From Leuconostoc palmae (GTDB lineage Bacteria; Bacillota; Bacilli; Lactobacillales; Lactobacillaceae), in the NCBI RefSeq assembly GCF_019656075.1, contig NZ_BPKZ01000004.1, positions 106,275 to 170,274 on the forward strand: a stretch of DNA of 64,000 nucleotides, read 5' to 3'. The position numbers and the translations under genes are program-made. Shown here piece after piece: positions 27,013 through 34,920 of the stretch (position 1 is the first letter of the stretch; every line of letters begins with the position of its first letter). The notes beneath the pieces are model-generated. The model was not told the origin of the DNA and searched no databases. It saw only the letters and a list, made by a program, of their open reading frames with translations.

Positions 27013-28242
27013 ATGAATATTGGCCTTTTCACGGATACGTATTTTCCACAAGTAAGTGGTGTTGCGACTTCGATTAAAACGCTAAAAGATGCCCTTGAAG
27101 CGCAAGGACATCAAGTGTATATTTTCACTTCTACCGATCCAAAAGTATCAAAAAATCAATTTGAACCACATATTTATAGATTTTCAAGTGTACCTTATGT
27201 TGGGTTCAAGGACAGGCGCTTGGCATTTCGAGGTTTAATTCAAGCTGTGGAAATTGCTAAGTCAGTAAACTTGGATATTGTACATACACAAACAGAATTC
27301 TCATTAGGATTGCTTGGTAAATTTGTTGCACGACAATTAAAAATTCCTGCCGTACATACTTACCACACCATGTATGAGGACTACACACACTATGTTGCCA
27401 AAGGCTTATTGATTGGTGCTAAAGGTGTTGGCACGATTATGAAAGCCTATATGATGGGAATGTCTGGGGTTATTGCGCCATCTCAATTAGTGCAAGAGAC
27501 ACTGTTGAAATATGGTGTTAAATCACCTATTCGAATTATTCCAACGGGTATTTCGTTACCAGATACGAATGCATCCAATAATGATTTAAGACACAAATTT
27601 GGATTTACAGAAACACAACCCATTATTTTATCGTTAGGTAGACTGGCTTTTGAAAAAAACATTGCTCTGACGATATCAGCTTTTTCAGAATTACGCCAAC
27701 AATATCCAGAAGCGCGTCTTGTAATAGCAGGTGATGGACCTGCTAGAAAATCACTGGAGGAACAGGTTTCGGAACTTTCTTTAACTGAGCAAGTTGTGTT
27801 TACTGGTATGGTTGATCACGAATCAATTGCTGATTATTACAAAATGAGTAATGTTTTTGTGAGCTCATCAGATACAGAAACCCAAGGGTTAACGTTTATA
27901 GAAGCAATGGCATCTAATAGGCCATTTGTGGCGATACATTCTCCTTATTTAGATAATTTAGTCGATAACGAGGCGATTGGTACACTGGTATCAGATTATG
28001 ACGAACTTTTATCTGGTATCAAAAAATATCTATTGCGACCATTAACTGACATGGATAAAAAAATTCGAGATATGAAAATGAAAGACGTAGATGCTAATAC
28101 ATTTGCTAGTCGTGTGCTAAATTTTTACGAATTTGTATTGTCGGAGCATCATCAGCCAGATGATGCAGGCGATGACTATCCGACAGATGATGAAGTGGGA
28201 TATATGAAAAGGATTTTACGCAATCCATTTAGGAGAAATTAA
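27013..28242 (+). CDS. Diacylglycerol glucosyltransferase-like GT4 enzyme (glycolipid anchor synthesis)
   Basis: GT4-family, GT-B fold enzyme. The N-terminus MNIGLFTDTYFPQVSGV and SPY-type acceptor loop match the alpha-monoglucosyldiacylglycerol synthases (LafA/DgcA/ALMGS group) that make the first sugar step of the lipoteichoic acid anchor on the inner membrane face. The donor site contains ETQGLTFIEAMA (EX7E-like) near residue 300. ATG 27013 has TTGGAGGAG upstream. The acidic C-terminal tail (DDAGDDYPTDDE) is lineage-variable. The next gene is a second glycosyltransferase 1 bp away and ltaS is four genes on, supporting the assignment; the exact sugar is inferred. Confidence 0.9.
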   Translation: MNIGLFTDTYFPQVSGVATSIKTLKDALEAQGHQVYIFTSTDPKVSKNQFEPHIYRFSSVPYVGFKDRRLAFRGLIQAVEIAKSVNLDIVHTQTEFSLGLLGKFVARQLKIPAVHTYHTMYEDYTHYVAKGLLIGAKGVGTIMKAYMMGMSGVIAPSQLVQETLLKYGVKSPIRIIPTGISLPDTNASNNDLRHKFGFTETQPIILSLGRLAFEKNIALTISAFSELRQQYPEARLVIAGDGPARKSLEEQVSELSLTEQVVFTGMVDHESIADYYKMSNVFVSSSDTETQGLTFIEAMASNRPFVAIHSPYLDNLVDNEAIGTLVSDYDELLSGIKKYLLRPLTDMDKKIRDMKMKDVDANTFASRVLNFYEFVLSEHHQPDDAGDDYPTDDEVGYMKRILRNPFRRN

Positions 28243-28243
28243 G

Positions 28244-29251
28244 TTGAAAGTATTGCTTTATTTTGAAAATCAAAAATGGATTGCTAAGTCGGGTATTGGT
28301 AGAGCATTGAAGTTACAAAAAGCTGCTTTAGCATATACAGATGTAGAAGTTACAACTGATCCAAAGTCAACAGATTATGACATTTTGCATATTAACACCT
28401 ATGGTATTAATAGTCACCATATGGTTGATAAGGCACATAAAATGAATAAAAAAGTTATTTATCATGGGCACTCAACTTATGAAGATTTCCGTAATTCGTT
28501 TACTGGATCTAATACAATAGCACCATTATTTAAAAAATATCTCGTCTCACTTTATAGAAAAGCTGATGCTATTATTACACCAACACCATATTCTAAACAG
28601 TTGTTAAGAGGGTACCGTTTAACACAACCTATTTTTCCAATTTCGAATGGTATCTTACTTGAAAAGTACCAGTCTAATAATGATAAGGTAGCTAAATTCC
28701 GAGAATACTTTGATTTATCAAAAGATCAAAAAGTTGTTATGAGTGTAGGACTTTTTTTTGAAAGAAAAGGAATATTAGATTTTGTAGCATTAGCTGAAAA
28801 ACATCCAGAATACGTGTTTATTTGGTTTGGTTATACCGATTTGCGTTTGGTACCAAAAAAAATTAGTCGGTTAATTAAAGGCAATCATCCACGTAATTTA
28901 ATTTTTCCGGGATATATTACAGGGGATGTTATTCAGGGTGCTTATCAAGGCGCTGATCTTTTCTTGTATCCATCCTTTGAAGAAACAGAAGGCATTGTTG
29001 TATTAGAAGCATTGGCTTCTAAACAAAATGTTTTGCTTAGAGATATTCCAGTGTACAGTAATTGGCTTATTGATGGTGTGAACTGTTACAAGGCTTCAAG
29101 TTTTGAGACATTTGAAGAAAAAATGGTTAGCCTATTAAATAATCAATTGCCTAAAGTTAATGAATCAGGATATCAACTTGCAGTTGAACGTAATTTGCCA
29201 GCAATAGGACAGCAACTGTCAACAGTATATCGCTCAGTTCTAGAAAGTTAA
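28244..29251 (+). CDS. Second glycolipid glycosyltransferase, LafB/CpoA-like GT4
   Basis: A 335-aa GT4 enzyme starting MKVLLYFENQKWIAKSGIG, close in pattern to CpoA/LafB enzymes that add a second hexose (Gal or Glc, alpha-1,2) to monoglucosyl-diacylglycerol, giving the dihexosyl anchor for lipoteichoic acid. The nucleotide-sugar region has FEETEGIVVLEALAS near residue 246. Start TTG 28244 has TAGGAGAAAT upstream and lies 1 bp after the previous stop, so translation is coupled. Whether the second sugar is glucose or galactose cannot be read. Confidence 0.9.
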   Translation: MKVLLYFENQKWIAKSGIGRALKLQKAALAYTDVEVTTDPKSTDYDILHINTYGINSHHMVDKAHKMNKKVIYHGHSTYEDFRNSFTGSNTIAPLFKKYLVSLYRKADAIITPTPYSKQLLRGYRLTQPIFPISNGILLEKYQSNNDKVAKFREYFDLSKDQKVVMSVGLFFERKGILDFVALAEKHPEYVFIWFGYTDLRLVPKKISRLIKGNHPRNLIFPGYITGDVIQGAYQGADLFLYPSFEETEGIVVLEALASKQNVLLRDIPVYSNWLIDGVNCYKASSFETFEEKMVSLLNNQLPKVNESGYQLAVERNLPAIGQQLSTVYRSVLES

Positions 29252-29279
29252 GGCATGATTTTATTAAGGAGTCAGAAAT

Positions 29280-30305
29280 ATGTCAAAAACTGATAAGATT
29301 TCTGCCATTGTAGTGATTGTTCTTACTGCAGCAGTTGTCTATTTTTTAACAACTGAATTGTACGGAAAAGGTCATGAACTTAAAATAGCATTAGAACATC
29401 TTGATTGGCGATGGTTAATTTTAGGGTTAATCATGATGATTATGTCTTTGTTTTTAGAGTCAGCAGCAACTTATACTATGCTTAATAAAAAAGATAGACA
29501 CGAAACATCTATTGTTTCGCTTCTACGTGTTCCTTTACTAAATCAATTAGGAACAGGACTTACACCGTTTGCTACTGGTGGGCAACCAGCTCAACTGTTT
29601 GGTTTAGCTAGATCAGGAGTTGAGTCTGGACGTGCACTCTCAGTTATACTAATGAAATTTTTGGTTTACCAAGTGGTTGTGGTTATTTTTTTCATTATTG
29701 CATACTTTGCAGCCGATCAATTTATTTATGCGCAGGTTGACCCAACCTTTGCAACATTTATTCCATTTGCAATTACAATTCATGCTATTGTGATTGTTGG
29801 TATTGCGCTCGTAATGTTTTGGCCAGCCCTTACGGTGAAATTAGTCGATGTTATTGCACCATTATTTGGTAAAATATTATCTAAGCATCGCTTTGATAAA
29901 ATAATAACAACAATTAAACAAAAAATTGCTAATTTTCATGAAGAATCGCGACGTGTGATTAGTAGTTGGGAAGCATTAGTAGGTGCAACTTTTTTTACTA
30001 TTTTACAACTACTTGTTTTTTATATGATTCCTTATTTTGTAATTAGAGCTTTTGGTTATGAAAGCGTTAATCCGTGGCTAATTGTAACAATGAACATTAT
30101 GATTGTAATGGTCATTTCATTATTTCCGATTCCAGGAGGCGTGGGTGGTGCAGAATTAAGTTTTCAGTTACTATTTTCACCGTTTGTTAAAAATCCCGCG
30201 ACATTAATTTTAGTCATTCTTATTTGGCGTTTGATTACCTATTACTTTGGTTTGTTTGCCGGAATTATCGCTTATATTATACCTGCAAGACGAGTAAAGA
30301 GGTGA
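29280..30305 (+). CDS. Flippase-like membrane protein (LPG synthase TM region / YbhN family, UPF0104)
   Basis: A 341-aa integral membrane protein with about 8 helices and family signatures (LGTGLTPFATGGQPAQLFGL, PIPGGVGGAELSFQLL), related to the flippase half of MprF but with no catalytic domain. Homologues often sit beside the glycolipid glycosyltransferases in lactic acid bacteria, so a role in moving glycolipid or lipid intermediates across the membrane is plausible but unproven. AAGGAG lies just before ATG 29280, and the next gene begins 3 bp after its stop. Confidence 0.88.
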   Translation: MSKTDKISAIVVIVLTAAVVYFLTTELYGKGHELKIALEHLDWRWLILGLIMMIMSLFLESAATYTMLNKKDRHETSIVSLLRVPLLNQLGTGLTPFATGGQPAQLFGLARSGVESGRALSVILMKFLVYQVVVVIFFIIAYFAADQFIYAQVDPTFATFIPFAITIHAIVIVGIALVMFWPALTVKLVDVIAPLFGKILSKHRFDKIITTIKQKIANFHEESRRVISSWEALVGATFFTILQLLVFYMIPYFVIRAFGYESVNPWLIVTMNIMIVMVISLFPIPGGVGGAELSFQLLFSPFVKNPATLILVILIWRLITYYFGLFAGIIAYIIPARRVKR

Positions 30306-30308
30306 CGT

Positions 30309-30575
30309 ATGAAAATATCAGAAACACAGCAATTAACAGATCTTAACAAAATATTAAATCGCTTACGAGCTATGGTTGATTCAACAGATAGTCAATTTCA
30401 AACAAGAAGTTTTGATGCGTTTGGTATTGAAGCTCTAAGTGTTGATTATGATCAGTTAACTAAAATATGGACGATACATGAACATCGACAGTCCAAAAAT
30501 TTCCAATTTGATAATGTCGACTTAGTAGCAATTGAAATATATGATATCTTACATGATTTTAATTTGATTTTCTAA
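30309..30575 (+). CDS. YkuJ family protein (DUF1797)
   Basis: An 88-aa soluble protein whose C-terminal half (FQFDNVDLVAIEIYDIL) matches the B. subtilis YkuJ family. A structure is known for the family but its function is not. It lies 3 bp after the flippase-like gene with AAAGAGGTGA overlapping its start region, so it belongs to the operon. Its link to glycolipid synthesis is positional only. Confidence 0.8.
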   Translation: MKISETQQLTDLNKILNRLRAMVDSTDSQFQTRSFDAFGIEALSVDYDQLTKIWTIHEHRQSKNFQFDNVDLVAIEIYDILHDFNLIF

Positions 30576-30620
30576 GAGTATCTTTGTATAACTAGTTAAA
30601 TATGTTTGAAAGAAAAGATT

Positions 30621-32762
30621 ATGCTAAACTTCTTAAAAAAAATACCTAGCCCTAAATTAATTTGGCAAAAAATAAAACAAACAATGGATACTTCAGCACC
30701 GTTAGTTTGGTTTTTTGTACTTAACGTTATTTTGGTTTGGTTTAAGACATTTGTCAATTATCATATGAATTTTAACTTGGGTGCTGAGGGTGCGATTCAA
30801 CAATTTTTACTATTTTTAAATCCAATTCCAACTGCGATTATATTTTTGAGTATTGCACTTTATTTTAGGGGCGCCTTGAGCTATTGGATTGCTATATTAT
30901 TTAATGCAATTCAATCCTTGTGGTTGTTTTCAAATATGTTATATTATCGGGAGTTTTCGGACTTTTTATCGATGGGTATTTTGAGTTCTGGTAGCTCAAC
31001 TGGCAATAATTTAGGAAAATCTATAGCTGCTATCATCCATTGGTCTGATTACTTAATTTTTTTGGATATCATTATTTTGATTGGGTTAGTTATTTTTAAA
31101 CAACTAACAATTGATCGTAAAGGAGTACAAAAAAAGTTTGCGGTGTTAACAACAGTTTTAGGAGTTGTTTTGATGCTGGTAGATTACGGCATAGCTTCCT
31201 CAGATCGTTCAGGTTTGTTGACACGTTCCTTTGATAATAATTATATTGTTAAATATCTTGGCTTGAATGAATATGCTGCGTTTAACGCTGTTCAAACATA
31301 TAATCAAACAGAAAGTCGAAAAAGGGCTAAACCAGCTGATTTAGATAAAATTAAGCAGTTTGTGTCAACACAAAAATTACCTGACAACATTCAGTATTAT
31401 GGCACACAAAAAGGTAAAAATGTTTTTATGATTCATTTAGAATCATTCCAACAATTTTTAATTGATTACAAAGTAGATGGTCAAGAAGTAACGCCTAACT
31501 TAAATAAGTTCTATCATGATCAAAGTACGCTTAGTTTTGACAACTTTTATAATCAAGTTGGCCAAGGTAAAACATCAGATGCTGAAATGATGCAAGAAAA
31601 TTCCCTTTTTGGATTAGCAACTGGTTCAGCCATGGTTAAATATGGGACAAACAATACTTTTGAATCTTTACCAGCCATTTTGAATCAACGTGGCTATACT
31701 AGTGCTGCTTTTCATGGGGATGTAGCCAGTTTTTGGAATAGAGACAATACTTATAAATCTTTTGGGTACAATTATTTCTTTTCTAAAGCATATTATCCTA
31801 ATGCCAATAAACCCAATTTTAATGTTGGGTATGGGTTGAAAGATAAAATTTTCCTACAAGATAGTGCAAAATATATTGAACAACTACCGCAGCCATTTTA
31901 TGCAAAATTAATTACTGTCACTAATCATTATCCCTATGATTTAGATAAAGAAAATATTGATTTTCCTGCGACTAAAACAGGAGATAACACTGTTGATGGG
32001 TATGTGCAAACTGCGCATTATTTAGATTCGGCATTTGCTGAGCTAATGGATTATCTTAAAAAAGCAGGACTTTATGATAACTCTGTCTTTGTATTATACG
32101 GGGATCATTATGGTATTTCTGAAAATCATCAACCAGCGATTGCGCAACTACTAGGTAAAGATAAAGTTACTAATTATGATTTGGCACAGTTTCAAAAAGT
32201 ACCATTTATGATTCATGCTAACAATTTAAAAGGTGGCATTAATCATACTTATGGTGGTGAAATTGATATGTTACCAACATTATTGGATTTGTTGGGTGTA
32301 CCAGATGATAACATGACGATGTTTGGACAAGATTTATTATCACCAAAATATCAAGGCGTAGTTGCCATGCGTGATGGTGATTGGATAACGCCACAGTATA
32401 TGAAATTTAACAATCAGTATTTTAATACGCAAAGTGGAGAGCAAGAAATATTAAATGATAATAGTGACTTGAAACAAGTAGCCACTAAAACACAATCTTA
32501 TGTCGATAAAGTGTTAAGTTATTCTGATGCCGTCATTACTGGTGACTTATTACGTTTCGATAAAAATCGTTCAGATTTTAATGCGGTTAATAAAAAGAGT
32601 TTTGATTATAAGAAAACTTCAGGGTTAGCACAATTAAAAGCAGCTCAAGAAAGTAATCCATCAAGTATCTTGGCCCAAAATAAAGGACAGTCTACATTAG
32701 GAATGTATAAAACTGATGCACCGGAATTGTCTAACAATCACAACAATAACACTAGTAAATAA
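30621..32762 (+). CDS. ltaS: Lipoteichoic acid synthase (LtaS-type sulfatase-fold transferase)
   Basis: LtaS transfers glycerol-phosphate from phosphatidylglycerol to build the polyglycerolphosphate chain outside the cell. Five N-terminal membrane helices (to about residue 195) precede the extracellular sulfatase-like domain. Metal ligand MIHLESFQ is near residue 275, GQGKTSDAEM holds the catalytic Thr, and YGDHYGIS a further metal site. At 713 aa it is slightly longer than S. aureus LtaS (646), mainly in the C-terminal Asn/Ser/Lys-rich tail. ATG 30621 is chosen over TTG 30606; the ribosome site (GAAAGAAAAG) is weak. Its operon neighbours make the glycolipid anchor. Confidence 0.94.
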   Translation: MLNFLKKIPSPKLIWQKIKQTMDTSAPLVWFFVLNVILVWFKTFVNYHMNFNLGAEGAIQQFLLFLNPIPTAIIFLSIALYFRGALSYWIAILFNAIQSLWLFSNMLYYREFSDFLSMGILSSGSSTGNNLGKSIAAIIHWSDYLIFLDIIILIGLVIFKQLTIDRKGVQKKFAVLTTVLGVVLMLVDYGIASSDRSGLLTRSFDNNYIVKYLGLNEYAAFNAVQTYNQTESRKRAKPADLDKIKQFVSTQKLPDNIQYYGTQKGKNVFMIHLESFQQFLIDYKVDGQEVTPNLNKFYHDQSTLSFDNFYNQVGQGKTSDAEMMQENSLFGLATGSAMVKYGTNNTFESLPAILNQRGYTSAAFHGDVASFWNRDNTYKSFGYNYFFSKAYYPNANKPNFNVGYGLKDKIFLQDSAKYIEQLPQPFYAKLITVTNHYPYDLDKENIDFPATKTGDNTVDGYVQTAHYLDSAFAELMDYLKKAGLYDNSVFVLYGDHYGISENHQPAIAQLLGKDKVTNYDLAQFQKVPFMIHANNLKGGINHTYGGEIDMLPTLLDLLGVPDDNMTMFGQDLLSPKYQGVVAMRDGDWITPQYMKFNNQYFNTQSGEQEILNDNSDLKQVATKTQSYVDKVLSYSDAVITGDLLRFDKNRSDFNAVNKKSFDYKKTSGLAQLKAAQESNPSSILAQNKGQSTLGMYKTDAPELSNNHNNNTSK

Positions 32763-32797
32763 AACGAACAAACATTAGAACGTTTGTTCGTTTTATT
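32761..32797 (+). terminator. Intrinsic terminator after ltaS, overlapping the uvrB operator
   Basis: AAAACGAACAAAC (32761-32773) and GTTTGTTCGTTTT (32782-32794) form a 13-bp stem beginning in the ltaS stop codon. The right arm contains most of a LexA-type box. Confidence 0.85.
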
Positions 32798-32804
32798 GTA
32801 TAAT
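32777..32804 (+). promoter_or_regulatory. LexA (SOS) box and -10 element of uvrBA
   Basis: AGAACGTTTGTTCG (32777-32790) matches the Gram-positive LexA consensus CGAACnnnnGTTCG in all but the first base. TATAAT (32799-32804) follows 8 bp later, so LexA would sit on the promoter core. uvrB and uvrA are classical SOS genes. Confidence 0.75.
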
Positions 32805-32830
32805 GGAAAAAAGTGAAAAGGAAGAATCCA

Positions 32831-34843
32831 ATGCGTGAAAAAGTTGCAACTCAAGAATTTGATCTTGTTTCAAAATATCAGCCAACTGGTGATCAACCGC
32901 AAGCTATTAATCAGTTAGTCAGAGGGATTAATGCAGGCGTAAAAGAACAAATACTGTTAGGTGCAACTGGAACGGGCAAAACTTTCACAATTTCAAATGT
33001 GATTAAGAACGTGAAAAAGCCAACATTAGTGTTGAGTCATAATAAAACACTGGCTGGTCAATTATACAGTGAGCTGAAAGAATTTTTTCCAAATAATGCT
33101 GTTGAGTATTTTGTTTCTTATTATGATTATTATCAACCAGAAGCCTATGTTCCAAGCTCTGACACTTTTATTGAAAAAGATTCTGCTGTTAATGATGAGA
33201 TAGATCAACTACGTAATTCAGCAACTAGTTCTTTGTTATCTAGGCGTGATGTTATCGTTGTTGCATCAGTCAGCTCAATTTTTGGGTTGGGAGATCCGCA
33301 TCAATACCAAGAACACGTCATTAATTTACGTATAGGAAACGAATATGGGCGAGATCAGCTAATGAAAGATCTGATTAATGTCCAATTTATAAGAAACGAC
33401 ATTGATTTCCATCGTGGTAGTTTTCGTGTTCGTGGTGATGTTGTAGAGATTTTTCCAGCATCAGAAGATGAGTTGGCGTTACGGGTTGAGTTTTTTGGTG
33501 ACGAAATTGATCGGATTCGAGAAATTAATTCGTTAACCGGGGAAACAATATCTGAGCGTGAGTTCGTTTCCATATATCCTGCTAAGCATTTTATGACGGA
33601 TGATGATCAAATGACATATGCGTTGTCTGGTATTAGGCAAGAAATGTCTGATCAGGTGGCTAAATTTGAATCTGAAGGTAAACTAATTGAAGCACAGAGA
33701 ATTAAACAACGTACCGAATATGATTTAGCAATGCTTGAAGAAATGGGATTCGTTGGAGGAATTGAAAACTATTCACGATGGATGGATGGTCGCCAACCTG
33801 GTGAAGCACCGTTTACTTTGCTCGATTTTTTTCCAAAAGACTATATGATTATTGTAGATGAAAGTCACGTTACTATGCCTCAAGTTAGAGGTATGTTTAA
33901 TGGCGACAAAGCAAGGAAAGAAACGTTAGTAAATTATGGATTTCGGCTGCCCTCTGCGTTAGATAACCGACCACTTAAATTACCAGAATTTGAAAAGCAT
34001 GTCAATCAAATTATTTATATGTCAGCAACACCAGGTGATTATGAAACTGAACGTGTTTCTGAGGAACATGTTGCTCAACAAATAATCAGACCGACTGGAT
34101 TATTAGATCCTGAAGTTGAGGTTAGACCAGTCATGGGGCAGATTGATGATTTAGTTGGTGAAATTAATAAACGAGCCAGTCAGGATGAACGTGTTTTCAT
34201 TACTACGTTAACGAAACGTATGGCCGAAGATCTGACTGATTATTTAAAAAATATCGGTATTAAAGTAGCCTATCTGCATGCTGATATTAAAACGTTAGAG
34301 CGAACAGAAATTATTCGAGATTTGCGTTTGGGAAAATATGATGTTCTAATTGGGATTAATTTGCTACGAGAAGGTATTGATGTGCCAGAGGTGTCCTTAG
34401 TAGCCATTTTAGATGCAGATAAGGAAGGGTTCCTACGTAATCCGCGTTCATTGATTCAAACTGTCGGACGTGCTGCTCGTAATTCTAATGGGCATGTTAT
34501 CATGTACGCTGATAACATAACTCGTTCAATGCAGATAGCAATTGATGAAACTGCACGGCGCCGAGAGATACAAATAAAATATAACGTTGATCATAGCATT
34601 ACCCCAACGACAATTAAGAAAGATATTAGAAATCTAATATCTGTCAGAACAAAGAGTGGTGATGAATCTAAGCCAATAGATTTAACTGAAATTGCATTTA
34701 GAGATTTACCAAAGGATGAGCAAGGCGCAATTCTCAAAAATCTTGAGAGTCAAATGAAAGCAGCAGCTAAAGCATTAGATTTTGAAGAAGCAGCACAGTT
34801 AAGAGATAATGTTATGGCTCTAAAAGCGACAATTTCCAAATAA
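32831..34843 (+). CDS. uvrB: Excinuclease ABC subunit B
   Basis: UvrB verifies DNA damage after loading by UvrA and recruits UvrC for incision. Helicase motif [10 protein letters not shown] is near residue 45, the beta-hairpin region with [12 protein letters not shown] near 95-110, DESH near 340, and the C-terminal UVR domain that contacts UvrC ends the protein. Length 670 aa is normal. ATG 32831 is preferred because AAAAGGA lies 8 bp upstream; the longer frame from GTG 32813 includes that site. It is 77 bp before uvrA and under a LexA-type box. Confidence 0.97.
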   Translation: MREKVATQEFDLVSKYQPTGDQPQAINQLVRGINAGVKEQILLGATGTGKTFTISNVIKNVKKPTLVLSHNKTLAGQLYSELKEFFPNNAVEYFVSYYDYYQPEAYVPSSDTFIEKDSAVNDEIDQLRNSATSSLLSRRDVIVVASVSSIFGLGDPHQYQEHVINLRIGNEYGRDQLMKDLINVQFIRNDIDFHRGSFRVRGDVVEIFPASEDELALRVEFFGDEIDRIREINSLTGETISEREFVSIYPAKHFMTDDDQMTYALSGIRQEMSDQVAKFESEGKLIEAQRIKQRTEYDLAMLEEMGFVGGIENYSRWMDGRQPGEAPFTLLDFFPKDYMIIVDESHVTMPQVRGMFNGDKARKETLVNYGFRLPSALDNRPLKLPEFEKHVNQIIYMSATPGDYETERVSEEHVAQQIIRPTGLLDPEVEVRPVMGQIDDLVGEINKRASQDERVFITTLTKRMAEDLTDYLKNIGIKVAYLHADIKTLERTEIIRDLRLGKYDVLIGINLLREGIDVPEVSLVAILDADKEGFLRNPRSLIQTVGRAARNSNGHVIMYADNITRSMQIAIDETARRREIQIKYNVDHSITPTTIKKDIRNLISVRTKSGDESKPIDLTEIAFRDLPKDEQGAILKNLESQMKAAAKALDFEEAAQLRDNVMALKATISK

Positions 34844-34920
34844 TTTTTATTTCGAATAATTAAATGAGTTCATTTTGGTTTGTATTAAAAATAATAATCA
34901 AAGGTTGAAAGTGAAATAAT

